Shown: one piece after another, positions 21,201 through 35,099 of the stretch
How positions within the stretch are numbered: position 1 is the stretch's first letter
How the letters are laid out: each line of letters begins with the position of its first letter
Assembly (NCBI GenBank): GCA_024500155.1
Contig: CM044879.1
Coordinates: 38,833,072-38,897,071, forward strand
Source: Chenopodium formosanum
Taxonomy: Eukaryota > Streptophyta > Magnoliopsida > Caryophyllales > Amaranthaceae
Length of the DNA: 64,000 bases
Direction: 5' to 3'
Position numbers and translations under genes: made by a program
The notes under the pieces: model-generated
The model's input: only the letters and a program-made list of their open reading frames with translations
Databases searched by the model: none
Told to the model about the DNA's origin: nothing

Positions 21201-24200
21201 GATTTTCCGGCGAAATCACTCCGACCCAATTGCACAATAGCTCATATCAATCGATCAAAACAGTAAAGATTTAATTTTTCTGAGAAATAATGAAATGGGT
21301 AAGAAGTAATTAATAAATTAAATACAAAAAAGGCTTAAAAGAGGGGAAATTTAATAAGATAATGAAGAAGAAATTAGGGAAAGACTTGGTTATAGAAAGA
21401 GAAAGAGTTGGGGTTAGAGTTGAGAAGATCAGAAAGATATAGAGAGATCTTGTCAATGATTTAATCTCGGGTTTCTGCTACTATTTGGCGCAATTGAGGA
21501 GAGAGAATGAAGGAGAGAGACAAAATGATCAACCTTTGAGACGCCACTAGAATTATTGTCGTTGTAAACGCTCTCTCATTTCCTCTTTTTAATTGCGCGT
21601 AAAATCTTATATGAGACGGTCTAACGATGTCTATTAATTAATGGCGGATTTCTAATTTAGGTTTATATCTAGCTGAGAACGATGCTAGTTTGAGTTGATC
21701 TTGAATTGAAATGAGTTCGAACTTGAGATTAGGTTTAAGCTTTTGAGTGCAAATCTAGTTTTAGGTTTTCTTTTGACATTATTAGTTTTGGAGTTGAACT
21801 TGAGGTCGAACTGCATTGAATCATTACCGTTTAATACCTTTAGTCAAAACATTTCATTTGATACAAAATTATTTGTCGTGCTTTCTCATTGATTGTAAAC
21901 TAATATATACAAAAGTATTCTAAGTTAAATTAGGAAAATATACACAAGATAAATACCATAAACAAAAGATAAGTATCAAAGATAATTACATAACAATATA
22001 TAGTAAAAAGATTATTTATATAGTCTATCACACTCCCACAGTCGAAACGAAACCCTTACTAACGTTGTATATACTTACAAATGTCTTTCTACTTAACCTA
22101 ATACTTGAATATGTTTAGGTATTTTACTTTTTCCATAATATAATAAATGCCCTATCTATTTTTTTTTATTCTAACTTTTAATAGCACGTAATTGGAAATA
22201 TACATTGAAAACTATGTAAATGTAAGCATATAATCTGTTACATATTAATCACAACAAAGGGGTATTATTTGTGAGGCATAAAATATTCCTTTGTTGCGAA
22301 TAATATGTAACACAGGGAGTATATGAACGTAGAGAGTATTTTTTTGGTTTTAAGTATGGACACTTGTTCTTGTTTAAGTGAAGTGAAATAAACTTCATTA
22401 TGTATATTATTAATTGATGTGAGTATAGTACTTCACTACTACCAAAATGGATGTACACTAACTACCAACCATGAATAATGATGCTTATAAGGGGTTAAGT
22501 CAATTAAACGCCTAATTAAGTAGAAAAGACATCTTAAATAATGGTGTAACTTGAGATTAATGGCACTATCATCCACATGGATTCCTATATTGCTAATTTT
22601 ACTATTTAACATGTCCATAGACCATAATTGATCTAATATTGCATCTCATGTACTACTACTCTTGTACTCGTTTCCACAAATGTCTTCGTGCAATTAATAT
22701 AGGCACTTAATTGTTTATATTGATCATATCATGAATTCATAACTCATTTCCAACTCATGATATATAAAGCTAAGATTATTGTGTATATATGTTAAGTTGT
22801 GAATCGATAAGAGTACCGTAAGATCCAACAGAAACGTGAAATAAATTGTAAAAGAAAGTATCAATATAAACTACGGAGTACAAAGTAAAATAAAGCTAAA
22901 ATACTTTTAAAAATTATTTCAAGTTCAAATTCGAGGAATCATATATAAGAACCTTAAAGCATACTTTTTATTTGTAAAGCTTGTCATTATCTATCACACA
23001 TCGAATAAGAAATTCACAACATACATATAGATCACTTTTCTGTTTCTAATTGAACTCGTGCAGACAATTTATAGGTCATTGACAACAACAAAATTTAAAG
23101 TTGTTAAAACCCTTTCCGTCTCAAATTTTAGGACCATGAAAATAAACTAAACAATGAAATATAAATCTTATAATATAATATAATGATCACAATTAACCTT
23201 AAACATAAAGTACAATAATTATAATAATCATCACCATAATCACTACCTTCTAAATGCACCGGCCATTGGTTAAGTTGGGTAAATATTGAAAATAATATTC
23301 CAAGATACCATTATTTGATACTAACCCATGTCCACTAGCTCAACCACAAATCTACAAATTGATTATTAATTATTTTTTCCTTTTTTTATTTAATGTCTTA
23401 CCAATTAAAAAATAACAGATCAGCCATGCATACCACTCAAAAATTTTAGTTATTTTCTATTTTCTAAACAAAAAAATAAAAAATAAAAAAATAAAAAAAA
23501 TAAAAAAATCTGATTGGTTACCAAGCCATTTAGCCAGTTGTATATTTTTGTTTTGTTTAATAGCTGTACTTTATCTTCCTAGAATAAAAACTTTGTTTTC
23601 ATGATATATTGACATTGACATACGTAGTATTTTTTTATTCTCACAAATTGTACATGGCTAGGGTTAAACCCTTTTTTTTTTGTTTTATAAAATGAAGGGT
23701 TTTACATGAGGAAAATTTTACAAGTATTAGTCAAACTGCGTGGCTGACAAGTTAGCTAATGTATCATGGCTACAATTTGTTGAGAACATCATCTTTGATC
23801 TTATCCTCCTATGTTGTGTGTTGTGTGTTGTGTGTTGTGTGGAGGGTTTTTCTTTTTGTTGGTCTTTGGAATATGGAAATAGTGGATATTATGTGGACAG
23901 ATAAGGATTGTGTGTGGCAAAAGTTTGGAACTTAGGTTAAACACTACTTAAGATCTTTTTAGTTCACCACATAAGTACATAACCCTACGTTTCTACATAT
24001 AAGTTTAGTTTTTTCTCACGCGTACATTGTATCATTCTGACAGCTAATAAATTTGTTGTGTAAGGAAGCTAGGTATGGGTACGAGACTCGAATTTTCAAC
24101 CACTAAATCAATGAGATTAAGGCTTTAACTCTTTGTTAGGGGCATTTCTCTAACCGCATAGCACTTAATTAGCAGCCACACACATTCATACCAAATATTA

Positions 24201-25609
24201 ATATGAAGTACACCAATCAACAAAGTGGTGGTGAGCAATAGTTTATAAATATTTAGATATATATAGTTCATCTGTTTCATAATAAGTGCATTATTTGATT
24301 TGATTAACATTTCATGCATGTCAATAATTATTGATATAGTGTTTTGAAAACTTTGTATAGCGTGACTAGTAGTCTAAAAAGTAAAAACATTTTATACAAT
24401 TACAATTATTTATATATTAAATGATAATAAATTATCAACATCCCCTATTCCCCTTTATGAGCTGTACAAAAAAAGTCAAAGTGATACACTTATCTACATG
24501 TTTCACAAAAGCATCCAAAATTTATAGTTGACGGGTACGACGTAAAATTTCGCAAACTAGTTCATTCAAATTAAAAGTATTATGGTATTCAACTTTGATG
24601 GCTCATAGACATCAATAATCCTTTCACAACACTCCCTTTCGCCACAAATTCTCCTCCTCAAATTGACAACACCAAAAGGCCTTCACCAAATTGAAGTAGT
24701 GGAGTGCATGTATGTGTGAGTGTGTGACATTTTTCCAAAAACCATACATCTTTTTTTGTAGGGATTTCATTTTCAATAAGACAATTCATGAACATGATTT
24801 GAGGATTGGACATTCGGACGTAAGAGCAAGGAAATGATCCAATAATTGATATGCATTATGCATGCACACATATTATGACTACATACCATACTTAGTATAT
24901 ACAGTAGAAGAGAGAAACATACATATCAAATTGACATTTTTGCAAATATTGTGAAGATTGAATCCCATTAACCAATCAATTAGTATCAATGGTGCATAAA
25001 TGCCTATAATGATACTTTAAATTGTTAAAATAATATAAACGTGATGCGGCGCTTGATCACCACACATTATTTATATCACTTCTCCCATTTTTTTTCGTCA
25101 ATCAGTGAGTTTATTTTCTACCCTGTCTTTTATCTATCTATATCTCTCCATTTCCTAGCTTTGAAAAAAGTAAATGGAAACATTCAACCATAATTTTAAT
25201 GGTCCTAATGTACCATAAGAGCAATATAATTTACAATAATTGGGGTGAGCTAATAGATAATTCAAACTTGGGATGACCTATCATACAGACTTAAAGTCTT
25301 AATCACTATGCCAAACTTTAGTGGTAACACTCAATCTTAATTTACCACTAATTAAGCTATTGTACCATCTATTCCAAAACATTGTAATTGATATACATGG
25401 TGTATAATCGTACAAATTTTAATTTAAATTCTTTTTCAGTTCAAAAAATAAATAATATGATATCATTATAGTTAAATCACATCACTTCAATATACTTACA
25501 TGACATCATTATAAATATATGACATCATTATAATCAAGTCACTCACATTATTACACTTATATGACATCACTATATTTCATGAATTTCAAAATAAAATCAA
25601 TACTCATTC
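21201..25609. other. Intergenic; TBC 5' leader, then no gene seen
   Basis: From 21201 to about 21560 the purine/pyrimidine-rich sequence (GAGAGAGAATGAAGGAGAGAG and similar) is a plausible 5' UTR and promoter of the minus-strand TBC gene. The rest is AT-rich with short spurious frames only. It holds a TGTTGTG microsatellite (23812-23842), an A/AAT-rich run near 23466-23508, and scattered fragments ending in CTCCGT-type words. Confidence 0.5.
23812..23842 (+). repeat. TGTTGTG microsatellite
   Basis: About four perfect repeats of a TGTTGTG unit lie in a row (TGTTGTGTGTTGTGTGTTGT and on). It is a simple sequence repeat in intergenic DNA with no associated gene. Confidence 0.85.
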
Positions 25610-27200
25610 TTGGTACTTTATGGACATCTTTATCGGTGTCTTATGGTTTCAAACCTTCTTATATGACCCCAAGAGTCATCCAACACATTCAGTTTATTTT
25701 TTGAAAAATGTCAAAAACTAACCCGAAATCTTGTATTATAGCCTTCAATTTTGGCCAATTTTCCTCTTATTTTAACCCGCAAATAAAAATTGTCGAGATG
25801 CTTACCATAGACCCTAATACACCCCGGGAGCCCATTTGGGTGGGTGCAACCATCCAATATGCCTTTAAACAGTCAATTTACACGATTATAACTTGCACTG
25901 ATTTCATAAAATCAAGCTATACCACGGACGTTTATGACAACATATAATGATCACATATGGTTCCAAACGTCTTTATATGACCCTGAGATGTATCCCTTAG
26001 GATCTCAACACTTTTCGCCACCGGGCCCCGTAACTTCCGAAATTCCTCAAAAAGCGTGGATTATAGCCTTCAATTTTGGAATTTTTTGACCGTTTTTCGC
26101 CCGAAAATAAAAATTGCCAAGATGTTTACCATAGTACCTAAAACCCTTCGGGAGCCCAATTGGGTGGATAAAACCATCCAATATGCCTTTAAACAGTCAA
26201 TTTACCCGATTACAACTTGCACTGATTTCATAATATCAAGCTACACCACGGACATTTATGACAACATATAATGGTCATATATGATTTCAAACGGAATTAT
26301 ATGACCCTGAGATGTATCCCCTGGGATCTCAACACTTTTCGCCACGGGGCCCCGTAACCTCAAAAATTCCTCAAAAAGCGTGGATAATAGCCTTCAATTT
26401 TGGAATTTTTTTGACCATTTTTTCACCCAAAAAATAAAAATTGTCGAGATGTTTACCATGGTACCTAATACCTTTCGAGAGCCCATTTGGGTGGATAAAA
26501 CCATCCATTATGCCTTTATACCGTCAATTTACCCGATTACAACTTGCACTGATTTCATAAAATCAAGCTACACCACGGACGTTTATGACAACATATAATG
26601 GTCATATATGGTTACAAACGGCATTATATGACCCTGAGATGTATTCCCTAGGATCTCAACACTTTTCGCCACCGGGCCCTATAACCTCCAAAATTCCTCA
26701 AAAAGCGTGGATAATAGCCTTCTATTTTGGAATTTTTTTGACCTTTTTTCGCCCGAAAATAAAAATTGTCGAGATGTTTACCATGGTATCTAATACCCTC
26801 TGGGAGCCCAATTGGGTGGATAAAACCATCCAATATGCCTTTAAACAGTCAATTTATCCGATTACAACTTGCATCGATTTCATAAAATCAAGTTACACCA
26901 CGGACATTTATGACCGTATATAATGATCATATATATGATTCCAAACGTTATTATATGATCCGAAATGTATCCCCTAACATCTCAAGACTTTCCGATATTG
27001 GGTCCCGACACCTTTAAAATTTCTCAAAAAACGTTGATAATAGCCTTCAATTTTGACAATTTTTGACTTTTATGGGCCGGAAATAAAAATTGCCGAAATG
27101 ATTACCATGGACCCTAATATTCTTCGGGAGTCCATTTGGGTGGGTGGAACCATCCAATTTGCCATTAAGCATCCAATTTAACCATTTTCGTACACGCCTC
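25610..27200 (+). repeat. Second array of the 323-bp satellite, about five units
   Basis: The anchor CCATCCAATATG and its variants recur at 25850, 26174, 26501, 26826 and 27150, spaced 324-327 bp. The accompanying landmarks are the same as in the 4.7-9.5 kb array (GAGATGTTTACCATAG/G, CGATTACAACTTGCACTGAT, AAGCTACACCACGGACATT). Orientation is the same. The first and last units are the most degraded, as expected at array edges. Sixteen kilobases containing two intact genes separate the two arrays. Confidence 0.92.
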
Positions 27201-27739
27201 TTGTATTGGCTATAAGCTTCACGGGGCCTTTTTTTAGCCGAATAATGGTCATATATGGTGTATGCATATGGTTCTTGATGAAAAATCAAATGAAATTATT
27301 AAGGAAAGAGGGAATCTTTATAGCAAAGTTAAGATAAATGTCAACATCTTGTTGAGAGGGTATGTGACATTTTATTCTTGTAGATAAAATTTGTTTTAAG
27401 ACAGACAAATACATGATGTAGGGTAGAGGAAGAATACCATGGATCAATAATTCTTCGTGTACAAGTATGTATATAGTTCATGCACACCGACACTAGCTAC
27501 TATGAAAGAGAAATTGATCGAAAGACATTGTATGTGATCTAGTGAACTAACCATCAATATCGCCAACTTAACCAAATCAATTTATAAGCAAGACCAACTT
27601 TGTCATTATGTGGTTATTATAAATCGAATAAAGTGTGTAAGTCACTATTACCGATTCATTTACTTTTAGAAAAACCAGTTATTTTGGAAAACATTATTGT
27701 ACATAAATTACTATGACATTTTCTTTAAGACGACATTGA
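27201..27739. other. Intergenic, no gene seen
   Basis: AT-rich spacer between the satellite array and the nested TIR elements. No frame or repeat is supported. Confidence 0.4.
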
Positions 27740-28568
27740 GGGGGCGTTTGGTATAAATTCCGTAAACGGAATGGAAAGGATTTATATAAGTAAGGGAAAG
27801 GGTAATGATACATGTCACCAGTGGCGGATCCAGGATTTTAAAGGTGCTGGGTCACCGACTCACTTTCACCAATCGACCGCATACAAATCAATAATTAATG
27901 CATATATATTCTAAAATTAAAGCTAATAAAAAAAAAATCACTTCAAAAGTATTAAATATCTTGTGGGAGAGGAGTAAGATTTGTGACGGATAATGACAAA
28001 TCACCGATAAAATTACCAAAAATATTACGATTAGCTTTAACAAGTATCTTATGAGAACTACAAAGGTAAGATATGAGGGATGAAGTTAATAATAAAAAAT
28101 AAATTTCAACAAAAATATAATGGAGTTGCTGCTCATGGGTCTCGAACATGACCTCCTTACAAAATTGTAAAGCCTTAACCACTAGACCATTAAGCACTTA
28201 AGATTATTTAATGTAATGTTTAATATTTAAAACTCAATTTTTCTTTGTCAAAAAAAAAAAAAAAAAAAAAAAAAAACTATTTTTTTTTACTGGGTCACGT
28301 GACCTACCGTGCCCAAGGGTGGCTCCGCCACTGCATGTCACCTTTGATATATGTTTGGTATGCTTATGGAATGGAAACAAATTGAGGAGTTTATGATTGA
28401 GGAGGGAAACACATTTTGTTTCCATTAAGTGAATAAGAGTAACAATTTGTGGGATTGTGTTAACATTTGGAAGCGGTATTTGTTACTTGTAGCTTATACC
28501 AAACTAGAAAGGGAAACACTTATTTGTTTACGTTTCCTACATTACAAATTTTCATACCAAACACCCCC
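27740..28568. mobile_element. TIR element (MITE), interrupted by a hAT-like MITE
   Basis: The ends are GGGGGCGTTTGGTAT (27740-27754) and ATACCAAACACCCCC (28554-28568), inverted repeats with about one mismatch. The left arm (AAATTCCGTAAACGGAATGG) and the right arm (TTTGGTATGCTTATGGAATG and on) are AT-rich and non-coding. About 515 bp of the length is a later insertion (27819-28333), so the original element was about 305 bp. No clear target duplication is seen at the outer ends. Confidence 0.65.
27819..28333. mobile_element. hAT-like MITE nested in another TIR element
   Basis: The terminal inverted repeats are CAGTGGCGGATCCA and GGTGGCTCCGCCACTG. The element is flanked by perfect 8-bp direct duplications, CATGTCAC, at 27811-27818 and 28334-28341. 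Eight-base duplications with CAG..CTG ends fit the hAT superfamily. It is 515 bp, without a transposase. It holds a tract of about 29 A near 28248 and a tRNA-like stretch (GGGTCTCGAACATGACCT ... CCTTAACCACTAGACCA) near 28136-28190. Confidence 0.85.
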
Positions 28569-30559
28569 GGAAAGTATAGCTTACACTAGCTATTCAAAAT
28601 TAACCCTAATCGGATTCACAAGTGGAAAGACAGTACAGATCGATCGACTTGCTAAACCAAGCTAAGGTAGAATCCTTTTAATTTTCATCAGATTATTGAT
28701 AAAATAACTATACAAGTTGTTAATATGGTGACGTCTAGTGTAATTTGGTGTTGATAAACACGATATCTAGAGTAAACAATAATACTTTAACTTGCTTAAG
28801 TAAATGAGTTGACATGTATGGTACTTGTATAAAATAGTCATTTCTTGTTCCGCATACTTTAAAACTGAATTATGAAATGGCTTAATAAGGGGATGGCGTC
28901 AATCATGAGATCACATATTATGGCTATGTATGTTCAACTTGTGGTATACAGGTTTATAATAGTATTAGACTATTAGTAACTAGTAGGTAATATTCTAGGC
29001 ATATACTTAACTTGCAAATTGCAAAGTTGCATATTGTTTGGTGTTGTGGTCTTGTGGAATGTGGACCATATTAGAATGGTCAAGATTATGCCATTTCCTA
29101 TTTGTATCCTTCAAATTGCAACAAAATAACCATCGTACTTGCCAAAATAACCACCATCCTACAATTTTCACGAGAGTATGTATTTAAGCTGTAAATGTAA
29201 CCCTTAACAGTTAACATCTCTTATTTAACCTTATTTATTGAAATTATTTTATCCAAACTAATTATTCATCTTGAAACAATTGAAAATAAGGTGAATTTAA
29301 CAAGAACTCCATACTCATCTAAAATTAGCTGAATCAATCTCAAACGGTAGGTTTTAATAATTGTATGTACAAAACTTTGCCAGGAAATTTCATGGTCATT
29401 ACAATGTCAACAGAACTCTAAAATAGGTTTTATTTACAAATTTTCATTACCACATAATACCATCTCTAAAATAGGTTTTGGATGGTAATGGAAATTTGTT
29501 TGGGGAGGAATTAACAGTCTAGAAATAAAGTATTCTTTCAAATGAGTTAGAGCTCATCAAGCTAAACTAACCAAGTTTTGTTATGTCGGCCCAAAAATGA
29601 ATGTTGTTGTGCTTTGGGCTTGTAGTTTAAGCCCAAAAAGCATTTCATGCTAAATTGTCTTAGGCCACTAAGTTCACCATTTTACTTTTGTTTTGTTTGT
29701 TTCAAAAAAAAAAGTTCACCATTTATTTTTTTTTATTTTTTATTTTTTTTGCATGAACACAATTTTTTGGCCTTTACTATACTCTAGAATATTGAAAAAT
29801 AAATTTATTAATGGATTAACATAAGAAAATGGTAAGGAAAAAAAAAAACAAAGAGGCAAGCAAGTGTACTTGAAACAATGTACTACTTCTGTTATTTAAC
29901 AAAAGTTTCATTTTACCTATATATATATATATATTTTTTTTTTTTCTTTTTTTATCAACCAAACTCCATTATCTTCTATCCTTAATCACTTTACACAACA
30001 AAACTTTACTATCTTCATATATATATTTACCCTTAATCGACCAAATTTCAAAAGTTCACTATTGTATATTTATCTTTCTAAAAACTTATAGCAAAGGCAC
30101 GCAAATGAGACTTTATTCTTAGTAATGGAGGAAATAAGATGATTGCTTAATTGAAACCGGGCCTAAGCTAATATCCATAAATCCGAATCCGTTTCATTTA
30201 ACATCATATGATCTAATTGGTGTACGTTTACTAAGAATAACATCTGCAATTCTGTTCCTCGTACATAATATATGACCCAAAAAAAAACTAAAAACGAAGA
30301 GATGCACGGACAGAACATGAGTTTGAGGTGGTGTTGTATAAGTTACATAAGAGTCATGTTTGTAAAAATGTAATTCTCACGTTTTACCATAAAAAAAGGG
30401 GATTCATTTGATGAAATAATTTTGGATGCATGTATACTGATAAGTGATATCACATGTTATTGTCAAGCATAAGGACGAGTTAAGTGGGAGCACCCCTCAC
30501 ATGCAATGCCTTTGAATGTGACACTTTAAATTTAATATGTCCAATCTAACCTTAATTAA
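28569..30559. other. Intergenic, no gene seen
   Basis: AT-rich spacer. Only short accidental frames and T/A tracts are present (for example 29701-29750 and 29905-29950). Confidence 0.4.
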
Positions 30560-30574
30560 TATAACTACTGGATA

Positions 30575-31395
30575 TAAGCCGATATAAGCCCGTGCGATGC
30601 GCGGTTCTATCAAATATTTTTATTTAATTTAAAATTAAATTTTGCATATTTATGAATATCATTCAATAGATATTTGGACAAAATTCCTAACATCTATCAT
30701 AAGATAATTTTTTTTTTTAATTTTAATACTAATGTTATCTTTCGTAGGTTTATTTATTTTACGTGGCGCTTGAATTTAAAATTCCAAACCTTATTCATCA
30801 ATTTTGCTTAGGTGACAATTTAAATTTTAATTCAAAAATAAATGACAAATCATTTTATTTATTGGTTAAAATAAGTTTTTTGCAAATGTGTTTTTGTTTT
30901 TATATACTCGTTCTGTTTTAAATTGTTAGTCTCATCTAGAATTTTTTAATTGTTAAAAAAATTACGGGGAATCTTCTAAATTTCTCTTTATATATAATGA
31001 AAAATATAGTCATATGAGATTTAATTTTATTCGTTTCGATGAGTATATTATTAATATCCAATTTATATAATATTTTTTAAGGAGAGATTAAAGATATTTG
31101 CGATCAATGATTTGCATCCATATATGTAAAAAGATAATTATTAGTTTTTTAAATAATTTATCTTTTTTTTTTGAAGAAAAAATAATTTATCTTTTAATTG
31201 TTCACTATTCGTTGCTTTTACCTATGTGGCAGAATTCTTAAATCTTATTCGTCACTTTTGCTTAGGTGGCGAGTAAATTTTTTAATTCTAAAATAAATTA
31301 TTAATCTAATTTTTAATTGGTCAAATATGTTCCTTTTCTTATGTGGCGCACCGAATGCTCCCGAAAAATGCCTACTTTATTTATATATATTAGAT
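30575..31395. repeat. Degenerate dispersed repeat with GCCCGTGCGATGCGCGG end
   Basis: The left end has ATATAAGCCCGTGCGATGCG, a word commonly seen at one edge of a plant dispersed repeat. The right end is TTTATTTATATATATTAGATTAG. Inside, a segment with TTTGCTTAGGTG and AATTTTTTAAT-type words occurs twice in diverged form (around 30760-30840 and 31215-31320). I cannot assign it to a class, and the boundaries are approximate. Confidence 0.4.
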
Positions 31396-32526
31396 TAGAT
31401 TGGTAAATTTTATTGTTGGTTTATTTATGTGAGTAGCACATACTTGTATGATTTAGCTAGATGATAGGGACCATGGAGGTAATTTAATAAGGATATTGAT
31501 CATATATTGTAGGTTGATCGACTGCTTAGTTAGATTCGAATCATGCATGTAGTTTCGGAAAAATTAGTTGTTGTAATGACTAGTAATAACTAAAAGTTGA
31601 AGTAGTTAATATTGATTAATAGGTAGTTGATAAATAGATAGGTAATTGAATCTTTACATCATAGTTAAATAATAAAATCATTCTATGTGGTTTCAAGAAT
31701 GAAATGAAATAAAATTAATTCTATGTTAAGCATTAAATATTTTAATTAATTGGATCAACCTACTCATATAGTCATATTTAGCCTTGAATGACTATATAAG
31801 TATTTGTCTCGCATAAATTATATTACTCACGTTGTTGTTTATGTTTCTATATTCTAGGTAGACTTGTGTTGTGCCCTCAAGAGAAGAGAATAACAATGAA
31901 AAAGAATTAGTAATAAGAATTAGTTTAATAAATTAGAGGGGCCAATCCAAAGAAAAAATAGGGTCAAATTCCAAATATAAATGAACATATATCTCCATTC
32001 AACCAACCGTCGTATTGTCCTTTTTAATTTAATTATGCAACTTCACGTGACCTTCTACATCATACGAATATCATGGTCTGTAATCTTTGATTCTTTCTTT
32101 TTCTAATTAATCATACCCCATTTGATTTGGAGTTTATAGATTATAAATTATTTGAGCCAATCAAGCCAAGTATTGAGTCCTATTGTGTATCCAAACCTCT
32201 AATATATGGGCCTCCTATCTCATATAATTAACCGAATCCAAAGCTCTTAAATTGTTGGTATAGTAAATTTATTTTTCCATATGTCTAATACAACATTACC
32301 CTAAAAATTTGAAAATTGAAAACGGTTCCCATTCTCTATTATAATTTGTAAAATAGTGGTGTATGAGATGTCTTACTGACATGATGATCAATCATGCTTT
32401 AACCATAACTATGTGCATATCTGCATATTATACGCCGCGTCAGTTCTTTATTGAAATATGTTAATAATTTTAATGACTAGTCCAATATCGATCCACTATT
32501 ATTCTTAACGTACTTTAGCCTAATTC

Positions 32527-32677
32527 GAGCCTGTTCTCATTGACTGAAATGAGCTGAGTTGAGCTGAACTGAACTGAACTGAACTGAATATTTTATCAGA
32601 GAAGAAAATTAGGACTGAACTAAACTTATTAGAGCTGAACTGAACTAAACTGAAAATAATCTTACGAGAACAGGCTC
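32527..32677 (+). mobile_element. Tourist-like MITE, copy B
   Basis: The ends are GAGCCTGTTCTC and GAGAACAGGCTC, flanked by TTC on both sides (32524-32526 and 32678-32680). The interior has short CTGAA-type pentamer runs and GAATATTTTATCAGAGAAG. The paired change G to A at the third base of both ends shows that the inverted ends changed together. Confidence 0.78.
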
Positions 32678-33481
32678 TTCATTTTGATTCTTATAAAACA
32701 TTTATAACCCGTCATGATCCCTACAATAACACGATTTAACCCATATATAGCTCTTCTTCAATTAGTTTATAGCTAATATATTTCATTCCTTTTACACAAC
32801 TTTTCTAAATTCTCCCCTTGCTTATTGTCATCAACCAAAACAACACACCATATAAACATACTATATATAGTTTTATATATTATGGTCATATATAGTATGC
32901 TCCACAAGTCCACAAATTATAAAGTTATTGTCAAACACTATATGTAAGTGTAGCAATGGCCATGTGCTAACTTTCAAAAGAATCAACTATTAACACCAAA
33001 AGATTGTGAATTTATGATGCATGCGTCCAAATTTCATGCAAAAATTCAATCACAATCTTTACTTCTTTTTGACTTTAACCCAACATTAGTGATTTTAACG
33101 CGTTTCTTCTTCACTTTTTGGCAAACATTCTCATGAAAGTTCAGCTGTGAAACTATAATCGATTATTATATCAATTACCTTACCAAAATTTTAATTATAA
33201 TGTTTCTTAATTATACTTAGGACTATAAAAAGGATGGGGGCCATTGTTTGAATTGCTTTTTTACCCTTTTCTTAGCTACCAATAATTATTGATTTTTAAC
33301 TGAAACGCTGGTGAATTCTTTTAGCTTTTCATAGATTATCTTGATTATTATTGTTAGCCCGATCCTAGAAAATACTATGAGTAGAACTAATCATGAGTTG
33401 TTTTGTGTTGGAGTACGATTTTTCTTAACGTGTAAGTTTGTAGTTTTGTACGTACTCTTAAAGTGAATGAGAACTAACTTA

Positions 33482-33618
33482 GGGCCTGTTTTTTTTCAGA
33501 TTATTTTCAGTTCAGTTTAATTCAGTTTTTAATTTCCTTCTCTCATAAAATATTTAGTTCAGTTCAGTTGAGTTCAACTCTAATAAGTTCAGTTCAGTTC
33601 AGTCAATCAGAACATACC
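33482..33618 (-). mobile_element. Tourist-like MITE, copy C
   Basis: Same family, with the pentamers read as TTCAG on the plus strand. TTA duplications flank it at 33479-33481 and 33619-33621. The left end is GGGCCTGTT; the right end has decayed to AACATACC. Confidence 0.75.
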
Positions 33619-34715
33619 TTAGTTGGTTAAATAGTGAGGGGTAGTATTCAAGACATGCATGTCAAATTCCGTTTACATCATTTTCTGATGTAGTATATTT
33701 TGCACAATGGGAAGAAGGGTCCATGCTGCATCTACATTTAAGACTTTCATGCGAGAGACTTGGTAGAATACAAAACCAATCACAGACTTAAACTATCATC
33801 TTAAATTTTTAGATAAGCTGGTTTTTTGACATGATATCAAATACACCAGTTAGCAGATTTGTATGTTCTATCCTAATCTATAATATTTTGGTTTGATCCA
33901 AATTGATATTGCATAGTTCATCAATTAAGGTAAAAAGAAAAAATTCGATCAATAATAACATTTTTGGTCTTCAATAAATCATTGCATAAAATTGATAAAA
34001 GGTACTTGTATAGTTTGTTTCTATATATGATTATGGTGATAGCTGTCAAAGCTGGAAAAATGGTCCAATTCCATCATTTTTTCTCCTCTCGCCCGATTTG
34101 CTCATATTATAGCTACATAATTTTCATACAACTAGTAATTTGATTGCCTAGATTATACCAACATTGTTCCACCACAACATTTACATGGTTTATTGTTAAT
34201 GAGTGAGTTGGATTCATCATGTTTTATTTAATTTTGTTCTAATCCCTCTATTCCTCTAATTCAGATAAAAGTTAAAAATCACATCGTGTTGATATAGTTA
34301 AATTAAGGCACTTTTGAATTTGTTGATTTAAGATCAAAAGATATTAACTAAGGTGGCTTATATTTTGATGGATTGAATGAAGTAACAACATGATACAAAT
34401 ATTAAAGTATTAAACAACCAAGGATTCAAATTATAAGAACAATTCTTCTTCAACATGTATAACTATCCTCTTGAGACTTTTGGGACACACAAAGGATGAT
34501 ACATGCCAACATGGACGCCTGAACGGATGTGTGCACATCTTGTGCTAACGAGCAAGCACACATTCGTATATGGCCTTCACACGGAAGGGAGACATCATCC
34601 TTAACACTTTTTAAGACAATTAATAATTTGCTACAAAAACAATGGCTACATTATGATTTTAAACACAAGAACAAAAACCCTATCATACCTATTTACAAGA
34701 TTTTTTTATTATATA

Positions 34716-34821
34716 GGCCTGTTCTGATTTACCGAATTGAGCTGAACTCAATTGAACTGAATATTTTGTGGGAGGAGGAAATTAGAAATTGAACTGAACT
34801 TAAGCTGAAGAGAACAGACCC
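34716..34821 (+). mobile_element. Tourist-like MITE, copy D (short)
   Basis: Ends GGCCTGTTCTG and GAACAGACCC enclose only a few pentamers around GAATATTTTGTGGGAGGAGG. The right flank is TTA; the left is ATA, so the duplication is imperfect. Confidence 0.65.
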
Positions 34822-35099
34822 TTAATCATTAGTCAATTGATACATATAAATAAATCTATCTACAAGCGAAGTCCAATATACATACAAGAGTAAATCCAAG
34901 TATCGTTATTTGACTAATCATCAATTTCCATTCTACACTCGGGTATTATTATATGGAATAGTCGCAAACAGTGACCGTAATAGTCGCAACAAAAAAAAAT
35001 AAACGCAAAAAGGAGACCCCTCCACGTTCGATTTTTCCTGTCTGGCGCGTTTTTTCAATTACTCCTATCTTTAAAGTCTAATTAAAAACCCTAACTACC

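Larger units (their letters stand above)
31396..35099. other. Intergenic with MITEs, no gene seen
   Basis: AT-rich spacer containing three Tourist-like MITEs (listed separately). The 3' part from about 35100 is CT-rich (TCTTTCTCTCTCTTTCTTAC) and is probably the leader of the subtilase gene. Confidence 0.45.

Noticed and set aside
28136..28190. tRNA-like sequence (tRNA gene or SINE)
   Set aside because: It has only B-box-like and anticodon-arm-like words, with no complete cloverleaf. It lies inside the hAT-like MITE.
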